A stretch of DNA of 64,000 bases from Rallus limicola (GCA_022605955.1 JAKCOZ010000005.1:44940950-45004949), one strand, 5' to 3'. Counted from the first letter of the stretch, positions 46,801 to 59,766 are shown. Numbers and translations: made by a program. Notes: generated from the letters alone by a model not told the origin.

Positions 46801-49248
46801 TGTTTCCTTTTGTGGCTGTGGTCATCTCATGAAGCCTGTGGCCATTTGTGACCAGTTAGGTGGTAACTAATGCTTCTGGATTGAATCTGTTTAGCAAAGT
46901 ATACAAAGCAGAGTACAGTTATATTATACCTGACATCTGTAAGTGTCCAGTGATCTTCCATCATTTTGTGATTCATGGAGCTGAAAGAAATGATTTTTCT
47001 AAAAAATTATTAGTGCTCATGTTGCCTGCAGAACCCCTTAATTCCTGTTACACATGTCAGCATATTATGACTGGGAACTGTCAAATTCTAATGACTAAAA
47101 TTTCATTTTTCTGTCTTTTCATGCTGTGTTTGAGAACTATAGGTTGGGAATAATTCCCTAGCTAAATTTCTTCAAATGGTAAACTCAACCATTTGCACTC
47201 TCTTTCTGTTTCTTTCTGAATTTGTGTTTACATTAATGCCTTTCTCTTTCCTTATGTTTCTCTAAGAGATAAAAATTGATTTTCTTTCCAGAACCACTGT
47301 CCATTTTAAAGAACATAATCTGAGTTGACAGCAGACAGATTTGATGCAAAAAAATTTTTTAGCCACTGATTTGATCAAAACATGGATTATTTAAAAGAAA
47401 GAGGATGAGAAGCAAGGTTAGCAGGAAACAAAATGCAAAAAATCTCTTACCATTTCATGTGGTTAAACAACCTTGACACTGGGAAATATTTCTGCCATCC
47501 TCCTTGAAACAGGAATTTGTTGACACGCTGTTCAATAATAGAGATACAGGACTAATGTTAACATACTGCAAATACTGCACCAAATAGTATCTATTGATCC
47601 ACCTGTTATTATGCTTGTTACTGAAATGCTGTATGTAAAGCAAAGGAAACCAGTTTCCAATTTAAGTCATTAATAGATTGGTTTTGAAATTTATGTTACC
47701 CATGTCCAACAAATCAAGAATAAAAGCATGTGAAAAGCTGTGTAGTCTGTATTGAATTACTCATTCTTTCCACAGTAAAAGCCTTTAGCTAGAGATTGAC
47801 CAAAGAATTTTAAATATCTCATTATATATATGTCATTGTTCAAAGTGTCCCTAAATGGGATTAAACAATAGTCACTCCAGAGTTTCCTGCAATGTCTATT
47901 CCTCTGCTCACCCCCTCCTTCCCCTCCTCACCTTGACTTAAATTAAAGCTAATGATATGTTTTCAGTGTAAGGTAAAAGAAGGATTTTCCTTGAATGACT
48001 TTCCAACATTTTCAAATCTAATTCATTATAAGTACTTCTATCAAATGATTACTTATTTCATCTCATTGTCTTAGAGGATTTAACTCCAAAACACACATGT
48101 TTGATATGGACTTAATGACCATGTTATAAAACTGAAACCAAATGAAGCGGTATTCACCTACAAATTTCTGTTTGTGCTCAGAATTAAAAATAATTCCAGG
48201 ACTATTTTTCAAAGAATAATAGATTTTTTTTTACTACTGATTTTCCTCTTGTGCATTAGTTGTTCTAGGTTGTTGATTCTTCAGAAAGAGGTAGGAGACA
48301 GCCTCATGGGCTGCAGGGGAGGGGGAGGAAAGGGGACAGCAGAAGGAACAGTGGAGAGAGACTATTTTGGGATATATGATTGGGTTTTGAGTACCAGGTC
48401 AATGACACTACACAGTTTTAAACAAAAGCCCTATTTCAAAAAAGCATTCTATGTAAAAACATCCTATGTAAGAAATATTTCTGCAACCACAGGCATAGTA
48501 GCACTAAATATCTTTATAAGGAGGGAAGAAGCAAATAGTGTTGGTTTCTCACCAAAAAAAAAAAAGTTGGGATAATTAAGGTAGTGAACATATTGCGCTG
48601 CTATATTGGTTCAGTCACCTGATCTGTCTCTCAGATCACTATTTGCACGATATACATGGGTTTGACGGGCTTGTGATAGACTGCTGTCTGAAATTCTTTA
48701 ATCTGGGTCTCCTGTTTGGCAGTGCAGCAGACTTTGCTATTTTGGGTTTTTGAAACAGAGCCATACTCTGGAAGGATAAGAGATATCTGCGTCTCCGTAC
48801 TGACTCATCAGTATGAAGCAAAGCCAGGTAAACTTCAAACTGACAATGGTCCTGTTGGTGCTGCCACTTGTGCAGATGTGCATAGAAGGTCATCCCACTG
48901 AAATCTGTGGTGTTACACCTGTGTACAAGCCCAGGTAGCTCTGAGAATCAGGCCCAAATAGTTCAGTTTAAGAATATCTTAAGAATCAAAAAAACATTTA
49001 AGGCTACAGGAGGTATTTGGGAAATATGACCTTTTTGAGGCTTTGTTGAAGGAGGTGAAACTGCTGAAGACCCACACTGAGGACAAGCTGTGGTGTTGCA
49101 TCAAGGAATGGCTTTTTCCCAGGAAGGTAGATGCTACTGAGTCTGTCCTTGGCTTGTGTAGGAGACAAATTCATTAGCCACTTTCACACAACTCAAGTCT
49201 CCCTATGATAAGAAGAAAGACTGCCTTCTGATCCCAGATCACAAAAGT
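43837..49248. other. Non-coding sequence without a gene
   Basis: No gene or RNA is recognised. The open frame at 48,174-48,575 (+, 133 codons) has low-complexity composition (K-rich end from an A12 run) and no domain. Confidence 0.5.
48885..48957 (+). mobile_element. Possible ancient amniote repeat tail
   Basis: The order ATCCCACTGAAATCTGTGG, TGTTACACCTGTGTA, then CTCTGAGAATCAGGCCCAA matches the tail-like word order (tcccactgaagtcagtgg - ttacaccagtgtaa - gagaatcaggcccaa) of an ancient repeat common in sauropsid genomes. I cannot name the family. The similarity is recalled, not computed. Confidence 0.4.
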
Positions 49249-49430
49249 TCATAGAATCATAGAAGCATAGAATTGTAGGAGTTGGAAGGGACCTTCAGGG
49301 ATCATCGGGTCCAACCCCCCTGCCAAATCAGCTCCCTAGCTCATATTGGACGGATAGGCATCCAGACGGGTCTTGAATATCTCCAGAGAAGGAGACTCCA
49401 CCACCCCCCTGGGCAGCCTATTCCAGTGCT
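49249..49430 (-). mobile_element. CR1 LINE, very short 5'-truncated copy, reverse orientation
   Basis: On the minus strand it runs from AGCACTGGAATAGGCTGCCC through ATATTCAAGACCCGTCTGG and GAGCTAGGGAGCTGATTTGG to GGTCCCTTCCAACTCCTAC and terminal ATTCTATG-type octamers, which lie at the left end on the plus strand (49,249-49,275). Same subfamily as the copies at 0.6 and 43.5 kb. Confidence 0.94.
49336..49430 (-). pseudogene. Last ~30 codons of CR1 ORF2
   Basis: The minus-strand frame reads [20 protein letters not shown] and then RLDAYPSNMS to a stop whose complement is at 49,336-49,338. Relative to the other two copies it has G for E after PR and P for L before SNMS. A non-functional fragment. 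Confidence 0.85.
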
Positions 49431-50035
49431 AGTAAGAAAGACTGAGTTTTATTATATGAGTAAAGAAAAATGAAAAATCTGATTTTGTACAAGGAATAAT
49501 GATGTGAGGAACACTTTAAATACAAAATTCAACAATTTAATCTATGTTTTACCACAGTTACTTGTATTCTGAATTTGAGTCTAGTTGAATGCCGATTTCT
49601 GGCTATACAAGTTGTGTACAACCCTCCAGAGCTCAGAGAGGACCAAAGGATGGGAGTGTAAAGAGGGTTAGAACTCAGGGCAGTAGGACTCTGATCCCAT
49701 GGCTTTTCTGGCTGGGTTTGTAGACATTTCCTCAAAATATTGGAGTATTTTCCTGTGTGACTTAAGAATGAAAACTGACTGTTGGCTTTCTATGCAAGTG
49801 TTTTAAGAGCTGCATTGCTGGAGGTAGGTACCATTTAGGAGGTAGGAGGTTCCAGTTCCCATTTGCAGGGACTTACCAGCTTTTTCCTCTGTACTGTTTT
49901 TGTTGAGGGATTATTTTTGTTTGGTTGGTTTTTATCCAGAGCATTGTCAGACTGCTTAAAAACCTTAAGTTTGCTAGGATTTTTGGTTTTTAGGAGATGA
50001 AGAACAAGAAAGATCTTTAAATCAGTCTTTATGTG

Positions 50036-50064
50036 AAAAAAAAAAAAAACCAAACCCAAACAAC
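50036..50064 (+). repeat. A14 run followed by CCAAACCCAAAC
   Basis: Low-complexity A-rich tract with an ACCC-type interruption, similar to 54,151-54,190 and 32,707-32,751. Confidence 0.85.
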
Positions 50065-53000
50065 TAAATACCATTTTCCTTACTTTGATTTGACTCTGAT
50101 AGCTGTGGTTATCTTGTGCTTGTGTACATAAGGGTTTAAAGAAACTTGCTTCTTCTAAAGGACAGTATACAACTGAAATCCTTGGGGCAGATCTTTTTCT
50201 TCTGCACTTGCACTGGCTTCGGATCTGGGCCTGATGTTCAGATGACAATACAGTTACTTGAACATTGTTTGATGGCAAAATCCATTTATTAAATTCTCCA
50301 TTCCTGCTCTGTAGTTTGCTGCATCTAGGTTGAACAAGACCAATGCAAAGATGCCCTGTGAAGTGACTCTTTGGCATAGCCTGTCTTTAATTAATGTTTG
50401 CCACCGAAGGAGAGAGTATATCGTCAAGGACTGCTTCTTGCTCATATCAGAGAAGTCTGTAAGCAATCAAAGTCAGATTCCACCCCCCCTTTAAATAAAA
50501 AAACCAGAAAAATTTTGCAGAATTTTTCTGACTGTTGTTACCAAACAAGAATAAAATACTTTCAGAGGCTATTCTTATAAGGCTGAGTTATTCAATACTC
50601 ATTTACTCCTATAGACTCCATGAGCTTTCTCTTGCAAGTCATGAAACAACGTATTAGATCTCAAACCAGCTTACACAGATTGTTATCAAAACAAAGACAA
50701 TAGGGGTTAAAAACCCACACAGATTTTGCACTGTATATCCCCCGAATCAACTGTGAATAAACTTTCCTGTTTTGTTTTGTAGGAGACACTGTTTTTTAGC
50801 TGTGAGTGTATAGGGCAACTGCCTTGTGTTTCTGAAAATGCCTGCAAAAATTGAAAGATTCGCAGAGTTTGCAATGAATGTTTCTAAAAATTTGCATGAG
50901 AGTGTGTAATTTGCCTCTTGCTAATCGTTATTTTCCTTCTTAAAATATTTCAGTCAAGTAACAGCAATGATAGTATGACGTGGATTAGCCTTACATATTT
51001 GTTTACATTTAGTATTTATATTTCAGTCAAGCGTAGCAGCTCTCCTCAGGGACTGATGTCTATTCACTGCCTCCAGAGCAAACTGCTGAGTGCTTTTGTC
51101 CTGATCTGGTTCTCCTAGCTGAGCTACTCTGACTCTTTGGGTTCTCTGACGGATGGGAGCACAGATGAGCAGCATCTTGCAGCTCAGGTCCTTACCTTTT
51201 AAAGACATTATAGGAACTGGTTCTCAAAGGCTGCAGTGCAGCAAAGATTTACATGTCTTCAGGAGAATGCATCTGAGTTCAAACTAATCTTTGTAGGATT
51301 AAGATCCTGAAATTTAAGTGACTAACTCATACAGCATGAATGGCAAATAATCTATAACCAGTCTGCAAACAACGGAAAGGCTGAAAGCTCTTGCTCTTGT
51401 CTGTGAATGAAGTAACAAATGCAAGAACATTGGCTTCAGTTCACAAAGGAAGATACGCTAGTCATAAAGAAAATGGAGACAAGAGAGGACAGGGTGCTCA
51501 TGAGGGTAAGGAGAAACAAATTTTTAGTGAACATTTTCATTTGCTCGAATATTTCTTTCTTGTCAGTGTGTAATTTAACTGTGTGGCATTCAAAGCTACA
51601 CAGAGACTATGCTACAGAAGAAAATGTGCACATGTGAGCTCCTAGGGCAGTAAGCAAATCTGTGAAGAAATCATAGCCTTAATGCAAAATTTATAGGAGC
51701 TTATTTCCAAGTAGGTAATAGTGTACAAATTCCTCAGGACCAAAGATGAGTTAAAGAAAGATGTCATGCAGGAGGACATGGCAAAAAACAACCCATCAGC
51801 TGCTACCCCACGTGACAGACCCAGAGGCAGCTCAAGAGCCATTAACACAACTGCCTGGGGAGTTTGACAAGGAAAAAGATTCTGACACTGGAATAATATC
51901 TGCCAGCACTTGGCATCTGTGTCCCGTGACGGCCAACCATCCTCCATGGGTACTGACTCCACTGCTGGAAAGAGTAGGAAAAAGAAAGCAGGAGCAGAGA
52001 ATTATCTTTTCTCATACAAACTAGTCATTTTCACAGCAACTTAGAATCAGGGCTGGGAAAAGCAAATAAATCTTTCTATGCTCATTTGTATTTACAAAAA
52101 AAAAAAATCAACTATATTTGAACAATATTCTGGGATATTTGGTTTTATAGGTACAACGTAGAGAGTGGCAAAAACACTGAAATGAAATTTTTACACATCC
52201 CAGGCTTCACAGAGCATACATGACCTGACCCTAGGCTGGCACTAGTCACTAATTTCCAGGATGAAAGTTATTCTTATTTAAGCAAAGGGGCTTGTTTTCA
52301 TGCACATTTGTCCTGTTTTCAGATTGATAATCTGAACATCAGACAAAATGTAGCAGCAAATAAGAACTAAATCTAAATCTGGCAGTTCCTATGCAGACAT
52401 CACTGGTCTTTTGGAATCAGGCTGGACTAGAAGCAATTTCCACAGGGAGAAGTAGCTTTTCAACTGAGATGCTGCAAACAGCTGGAAATGTGGATACTGC
52501 CCAGTATTCTGTAATGCTTTGCTTTCATGTGATGTCCCAAACCCCTTGGAAATCTGATCACCTGGCAGTTTGAAAATTGCAGACTTTTGTTTTTGGGTAT
52601 GTTGTCTATTTTAAGTCTTGATCCTGCACTTAGTTCCAGTAATTGTGTTTTTCTGGATAGTTTTTCTACTGCTATTGAATCAGGCCCTGCGGGATATGAC
52701 TGGGCACGTGTGCCCACCGGTTCTGATGCCCTAGTGAAAGACTGGGCTAACAGGTCCAACCCTTACAGATTCTTCATTAAGGGAACCTCCAGTATTCATC
52801 CTGGCTTGAGCTAGTGTCCTCTTCAACCCTTACCTTTATAATATGACCCCCCACCTCCTTAACTCCCAAATGGTTTGTCTTTTTTGTTGCTCTTGTGATG
52901 CTGAAAGAGCTCTCTGCTCATTGTGGCAGCAATTATCATTATGGCTGAACCACCAGTACTGGAAGTAAGAGTCCGGCCCTTGAGAATAGAGGGCTATAGC

Positions 53001-54150
53001 CTCTAGCATGTTGTTCCAGTCCACTGGCATCTTAACTAGACAGCATTAGGTTTTGCATAAAATCCATATTACTAACCCTATGGAGGAGCAAGGCAGGTTC
53101 TCTTTTTTTTTTACTGAAAACATCAGGCAGCCCAACACAAAGTTCATGAGATTAAGGAATGCTTTCCTGTCAGCTTTTTGCCTTTGCATCTGTGTCTTTT
53201 ACCTGCATGCAGCAAAGGGTGCGGTTCACTCTGTAACAGCGAGACATAGCGAGAGAATTACCCTATCCTGAGAATAAACTGAGTAATTTATTATTTAAAT
53301 GAGATTTTGTGAGGTAAAATGATGAATCCAGTACAGCCCCCTTCTGAGTTTTAAACATTGCTGCTTTGAAGGAATGAATTTGCTTTGCGAAGGTTTCTTG
53401 GTCTACATTAGATGGTATTCTTACTTATGCTACATGGTGACAAAACCTAAAGAGGGAGTCAGATGTGTGCTCTACAGTACTCGAGAATTTAAGTTAAATC
53501 TGTAATTTTTCCCCCTGCATTTCCTCAGAGAAATTAGCTATTCTATTCACTGCATAAATTTTCAGGTTTTGCTAGCACGACACTCAGGGTGTTGAATTTT
53601 TTATGACAAAAATGCTGTAATAATTGTTGAACAGATGTAAGTGTTGGAGAGTGGGCTCTGGCAGACCTCATGAAACCTCTATTAGCAATTTAACCCTGTC
53701 GTTACTTGAATGAAATGAAAGCGGAAAAGGACAGAGTTTTGCACTGTTTCATTCAGACATGCATAAGACATTCCTAGGTAGGGGTAAATGACCTTTAATT
53801 AGACATATTCCTAATGAAGGCACAGATAAAAAAAAAAATCTTAATGAGTACTAACTGCATACTACTGCACTATTAGGACTTTTGACTGTAATGTCTGGAG
53901 CTAAGAGCAATTCTAGATGGAGATATCTCAGTTCAGTGATCTGCACTGAGATGTTCATAGAACCTAATCCTCAGATTTTAGGTCAGTTTCTATAATACTC
54001 CTTCCCTTCACTGCAGCTGAATTAGCAAACCATGACAACACAAAAACTTTATGTCCAAGAGACTGGAGATGCTTTAGATTTTCAACACCTGTCATATTAA
54101 ATAAATGGCTTTTAAAGCTTGCAAGGCAACATTTAGCAGTTACACCTCAC

Positions 54151-54190
54151 AAAAAAAAAAAACAAAACAAACCCAAACCAATCAAAAAAA
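54151..54190 (+). repeat. A12 run followed by CAAAACAAACCCAAACC
   Basis: The same tract type as at 50,036. No retrocopy is recognisable on its left. Confidence 0.85.
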
Positions 54191-56312
54191 CACTCCCTTT
54201 GATTTGCGGACAAAGAGAGGCATGTGATTAGGGATTGCCCAGGAACTTCGATGCAAATTCTTTTGAATCACAGGCTGCAATTAAAAATAAAAAATAAAAT
54301 GTCAGCCCATCAGCACTGTAGTCTAAAGGCTTGTGGCTACTCCAGAGTAACTGAGGGAACTGTGTATGGTACCTACCTTGTAGATAGATGATGTCAAAAG
54401 GAAGCGTGTTTCTGTTGCTTTCTACCTGAAGCAGAGATTTTGTGTATTTTTGTGTAGAAATACAGGTGCACACAGACAGAAACTCAAAGGCATCCACATC
54501 AGCATACTCATTCCTAAAAGTATGTGTCCATTTAAAGCTAGTATGGGTAAAAAAGTCTTGAAATAGTAACTTATATTGGATAAAAGACAATAACTAGGAA
54601 ACTACTACTTATGGAGTCTTAAGACTAAATTATCTGTGTGCTTGGTGAGGAGAGGCAGACATATATACAAATGTGCCACACACAGGCAATATAAAAGTAT
54701 AGAATTGTTTTGAGATATTTTGAGATATTTTGTTGTATGAATATACTCTGAATTTTTCAAAATAGTGGGTATGTTTGGTATAATGAATCCCACTTTGCTA
54801 TTGCATCCAGTTAGAAAGAAGCTTAAAAGAAGAAATATTATGTTAGGATCAAGAACAGAAGTCAAGATGCAGAAGCACAAACTGAGTGATGTTATCTATA
54901 TTGGGAATTAAGTTACCTTTCTCAGTTTTGGCTCAAGTGTAGAGAACACTAAAATTTGTGTGTGTGTGTGCGCTAATATATATAAAATCTAAATGTGTGC
55001 CTGCTTCATCTGCTTCTGTTTTACATGCCCCTGTGGTGCTTAGTGAGGCATGGGGAACTTCAGTACAGTGGATCAGAAGTTTTGTGGATATATATATATA
55101 CTTTCTCTAACTTATGGCATACATGGCAGTTTGCATCTATATGGCAAGTTACTACAAAAAAAAAAATTTAAAAAATACATAAATTCACCCAAATCTGTGT
55201 ATTAGCTGTGCTAACTGAGCTTCTCTGCAGTGGTAACTTTTTCAAAGGCTGGAAAGATATTTGAATACCCAGCTGTTTCTTTATACACATTTACCCAACC
55301 AGCTATGTTAGTTAGTATAAATAGGTATTTCAGCTGCATCTACATTTTCAGGAACATAATCAAACATTTGTATGTGGACTGTTTCAGAGACATACTTTCA
55401 CAGCCCTTTCCTGTGTGCAGCTTATTTGCAACCTGGCTTTTTTCCTGCTTCTTTCTGTTGTTGTTCTCAAAAGCCTTATAAGTAAACCAACCTTAAATAA
55501 GCAGCAAAGTCCAGTAGAAGTGCAGCAGAAAATAAGATAGTAGTATAGGGAAAATGTGACTGGTGGATTTGATTGTGTTTTCAACATAACTGTCGCCTAT
55601 TACCTACATAAATATAGCAACTCAAAGAGTTTGTTTTGAATGATTTGTTGGAGAGATGCTGTTCTCATACCCACAATACAGCATTTCTAGTTATACTTTC
55701 ATCTCAGATTTAATGAAAGAATTGCTACTTTGCAAGGTGCTCAGTGTAGAAATGGGGACAGTCTCTAGGGTGTCACTCAAAAGCTGATGCAATGTTGTCA
55801 TATTTATGAAAGAACCCATGTAAAACTTGCTCCACAGCAGAATTCCTCCTTCTCTAAAACAAAACCCAAACCCCAAAATGTGAATTCTGACACTACAAGG
55901 TATCTTGTGGCTTTTACAGTATTAGATGGTCAGAAGTTCTTAGAAAGGACTTTTTAGTTCATAATCCATTTGTCAATCAGGATTGAAAACTGGTCTTATT
56001 TCTGAAGCTTTGAAGGTCTTTTCTTGTCCAGACTCCTATGCCAAATATATGCCCTTTGCATATTGATATTGACATTATTTTTTTTTAAATACAAAGAATA
56101 TTTGGGAAAGCATGACATGTTTAAAGCTGTCTAGCTTACAAGAAGTTAAATAGCTGAAGAATGGATTTACGAACTGGGATTCATTGCTTCTAAATGTGCA
56201 TTTTTCTTCCTCTGATTTCCTGCCCCAGACCTAGTTTAGCATCCTGGTGGAAGTGCGTTAGGCACTGAGCAAAAAATACACAATGCCACTCACATGGACA
56301 TTCCAGCCATGC

Positions 56313-56340
56313 AAAAAAAAAAAAAAAAAAAAAAGAGAGA
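56313..56340 (+). repeat. Poly-A run (A22) followed by GAGAGA
   Basis: Twenty-two A followed by three GA units. The sequence on its left (GCACTGAGCAAAAAATACAC...) is not a recognised retroelement or gene copy. Confidence 0.95.
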
Positions 56341-58056
56341 TGGTTTTAGTAACTATCCTGTAATGCTGGCAGCAGGGAGTATTCCCCCTCAGAAGCCTAG
56401 GTATAAATGTTTTTCTTGCTTAGTGCTGCTCTAGAAGAGTTAACGGCAGTTAACTTTACAGGTATGATTTAATTATCCTTGTTGACGATAATCAGACATA
56501 TAAAGAATGTGTATGCATAGGAAAAAGCTAAAAAAAAAAATCTGATATTTATTATCTATATTAAGGTCATCTTAAGATCACAGTTGGAAACTGAAAAACT
56601 AGAAGGAAGCTGGTGAGAAAATGTAACAAGGTTTGCATAGACATACTAGAAGACAGATGCTGGCTGTTCTATGAGCTGACGACATGAACAAATGAAGAAT
56701 GACTTGATTTTGCTCAAAATACCAGTACCATCCAGGTACAAAACTCTACCCTGTCCTTAAAAAGGTTTCCAGGTCAATCCTGTTCCTTCAAGTATTGTAC
56801 TGCACTTGGACACTGGTATGTTGTATAGTACTGCACTGGTACTCTGAGAATGAACCTTTAGGTAACATCAGGGTGATGTGATGGGCAGCATACTGTCTGA
56901 GGAAGGATGTAGGTATGTCCTACAAGAATAAGGAACAACTATTGAGCTGGAGGCATATTGCCAATGACGCTGAAACCTGAATGCTCATTGAATGGGTGAG
57001 AGGACTGTGGCTATGTGTTGACCATCAGGCACTCTCAGTAGTAAAATCCAATGTCTTATATGTTCAGAAGATGGAAGCCAAAGTGAAGCAGCTCTTCTTT
57101 TCTGAAAAGCCTGTATGCCCCTTGCACAAGGAATGAGGGAAGGGAAATAAAGCGTATTATGTTCCTGAGACCAGGTCATTACAAAGTTGTAGATTAGAAA
57201 CTGTAAAAATAAGAGTCCTAAGGAAATGGCACTTAAGTTAATGAAAACTAGAAGACTCTTGTCATAAGTCAGAGAATTAATCTACAGAAAAAGTTCAAAC
57301 TTCATTTTAATCATGTCATCTGCTTATAAGGGTTGACTGAATGGTTAATGCAGAAAAAGAATATATTCCCAGAATTTCAGCTGTAATTCAGTCCAGCCTA
57401 AATGGAAAGTGATCTGTGCTTTGAAAAAGCTTAGTTACTGATTTTGAGTGTTTTTCTTTGCCCTATCGGAACCAAATCAAAGTGCTGTTCTCACATGTTA
57501 AAACCAAAGGAGAAATAAAATGTGAAAAGCAAAGCCAGGGTCACAAAGAGTATTGCCAGGGAAGAATTCTGTTACATAAGTACACACCTGAAAGGAATGG
57601 GCATGGGAAAATCTCAAGATAGAGCCCTTTTTCCTGAGATTTTTGGCTTAGTACTCAGGTATCAGACTGATTGTGAAACACAGCATTTGCATTGTGGCTT
57701 ATACTGATATGGTCAAAAAGGTCATGTAAGTAAAATTAATTGATTTTTGGTGTGAGATTCTAGATTTTGTCTATTTCTTATTCTCACCTATGGTAAATTT
57801 ACCACCTCTTTTATTTACCATGATATGATGGTTTCACTAATTATGATCTTGAACTTTGACTGTTCTTCCATCACTGTTGCTTCTCAGCTGCTGTGCACCA
57901 ATTTCTCCTTTGAATAAAAATTCTAGGTTGATACGGGCTCAAGGGCAAAAAATGAGCTATTTTTTCTTCAGTGTATGAGAAACATGCCTCGCCTAAGCTC
58001 AGTGTAAATCTGGGGTCAGTTGTACTATGTGTAAAGCTCTCTTTATACCATTGGAG

Positions 58057-58300
58057 CGTGTCTGCATTAGAAGTTTATATTGCTGTAGTTACAACAGAGT
58101 AACTTCACCAGTGCAGGAGTCATTGTAATTAACGCTGGGGGCACAACAGCCCTATTGGTTTTGTTCATAATGAAGACTAAAGATGGAGCTTTCAAAAGTG
58201 CTGAAGTGACTTACAAGCGCGACTTTTGTTGTATCGCAGGTCACAGATTCATTAATCACTCTTAAACCATGTCTGCACAAGGAGATTTTATCCCTGCCAG
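58057..58300 (+). mobile_element. Possible decayed ancient repeat
   Basis: CGTGTCTGCATTAGAAGTTT (58,057-58,076) and CATGTCTGCACAAGGAGATT (58,268-58,287) are similar and in the same orientation. Between them, GAGCTTTCAAAAGTGCTGA and AGTGACTTACAAGCGCGAC resemble one half of a palindromic ancient sauropsid repeat. Family unknown; the boundaries are only the outermost recognised words. Confidence 0.35.
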
Positions 58301-59339
58301 CCAGAGTACTGCAGTCATATGGTTATATTCTTAGTACAGAAGTAGATCCATGATTTCAGATAAGAAACTCTATCAGAAGTTCTTTTTATTGGACTTATCT
58401 AAAAAATATATGCATCTGTACTGCAGCAGTTGCATCTCTTGAACTGAAACAGCACAACCCTCTGTGTGAACAAGCAGCGGGGATATTTTCATAATCCTGC
58501 ACCTTAACAGTGGTGTTCCTTTTGCTAAATAGCCAGGAGTTTAGATTTGATCACATTTTGTTGGTGGTTTTTCAGGGGGATGAGGGAAGAATCTATAAAC
58601 CATCGGTGTCCAAAAGAACACCTGAAATCACAGTTTCCTGTTTTTGTCTACAGACTAACATGTAGTTGGCCAGTTCTGTCCTCATCAGCAAATGTGACTC
58701 CATATCAGGTTTCAAGGAAAGGGAGAGTTTTTGCAAGAGGACCATTTCATTTCTACTAGCAGTGCTCGAAAAACAAGATTATGGGGTGTGTGCATTTAAT
58801 ACAAAAAGTAGATTTGCTGATATAACTGTTATCTGCACTGTTTATATTCAAATGTCTTTTAAAAAAAAGCATCATCAAAATTTACAGATAGTAAGTGTTC
58901 AAATCAGCACACTTATCTTCTTTTTATAGACTAAAATCAAATTATTCCTCACATTTTTCTCAGTTACCAAATATTAGATTGCAGTGCCTGTAGGTTACTT
59001 GCTTTTTTGAGAAAGGTATATTCCAAAACCAAAATTGAGTACCACATGAAGACATTTTTATGTTTTTTAAAAATTCTCAGCAATTATTATTTGTCCTACT
59101 GTATCAGCCTAGAATTCTAAACCTATCCACTGCACTGGAGAGTAGCTCATCACATCACAATCAGATTCTTAATTAATTACCCTGTAGCTTGCTATCTTAA
59201 AAATACAGGTCGAAAAATGGTATGTTAACCTTTTAATTTTTTTTTAACCTAATAAAATAACCAACTTGTTTTGTGACCTGTAATTCTGAATCTGATTGAG
59301 TTTTCAATATACTGTAATTCACAGATTTTCTCCCCTCTA

Positions 59340-59557
59340 GCACTAGGTTTGTATCTGTCACATGGTTTTCAGTGTTCCTAATGAGCTGTTAACAAGCTGT
59401 CAATTACCTATGCAAATGAGACAAGCAGAAATGGAGGGGTTGCTGTACCTAGAGTTAAAGTGTGCTACCTCGGATTGTTACGAAATAAATCATTTCAGTT
59501 TTAATAGCTGTCTGTGCCCATGTGGCTTGTGTCATGTAGGCACTTTTTCATTATATT
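59340..59557. promoter_or_regulatory. Candidate conserved enhancer block with dyad
   Basis: The core at 59,379-59,417 has near-dyad symmetry: TAAT, AGCT, GTTAAC (59,388-59,393), AGCT and ATTA, followed at once by a perfect octamer ATGCAAAT (59,410-59,417). Further along are GAAATAAATCATTTC and an ACATG-type E-box before the core. The texture is typical of conserved developmental enhancers. The block ends exactly where the inverted repeat arm begins. Conservation is untested. Confidence 0.4.
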
Positions 59558-59766
59558 ATTTACCCAGCAATAAAATGCTGCAGGGGACTTTGGGGGTGAT
59601 TAAAAATTTGAGGGGGGAGGGGAACTAGCACAGGCAACTTCATTCTTTCTTGGTTTGCACCTTCTGCTCTTCTTGGGTCGTGGCTCTGAGGCTACAAGCT
59701 GTCAGGTGCCCCCAGCCCTGTTGAAATCGGTGACAATTCGGGAGTTTAAGCTTGATCCTGCCAGGA
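59558..59766 (+). repeat. Long inverted repeat, left arm (209 bp)
   Basis: The reverse complement of 60,466-60,676 aligns to this arm from ATTTACCCAGCAATAAAATG through GAGGGGGGAGGGG, CACCTTCTGCTCTTCTTGGG and GGTGCCCCCAGCC to TTGATCCTGCCAGGA. By hand count there are about 28 mismatches, mostly G/A or C/T, and one 2-base gap, so about 86% identity. Outside these limits similarity stops. Either two copies of an old interspersed repeat in opposite orientation, or the terminal inverted repeats of a ~1.1-kb DNA transposon. Confidence 0.9.

Larger units (their letters stand above)
49431..59339. other. Non-coding sequence without a gene
   Basis: About 10 kb without a recognisable gene. The longest open frame of the window, 49,835-50,377 on - (180 codons), is rejected: it has no domain and its FFFF and K/N-rich parts come from an A14 run and AT-rich DNA. 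A perfect octamer ATGCAAAT lies at 54,251-54,258. TG and TA dinucleotide patches lie near 54,958-54,970 and 55,088-55,100. Confidence 0.5.

Noticed and set aside
48174..48575. Plus-strand frame of 133 codons with a hydrophobic start
   Set aside because: The hydrophobic segment comes from a T-rich stretch and the C-terminal lysines from an A12 run; no signal peptide context or domain is convincing.
49835..50377. Longest open frame (180 codons, minus strand)
   Set aside because: No recognisable domain; a phenylalanine run comes from an A14 tract on the plus strand and the rest is K/N/S-rich as expected of AT-rich DNA. No splice or promoter context supports a gene.
56313..56340. A22 run as the tail of a processed pseudogene
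   Set aside because: The 500 bases before it show no recognisable gene copy, polyadenylation signal at the right distance, or target duplication.
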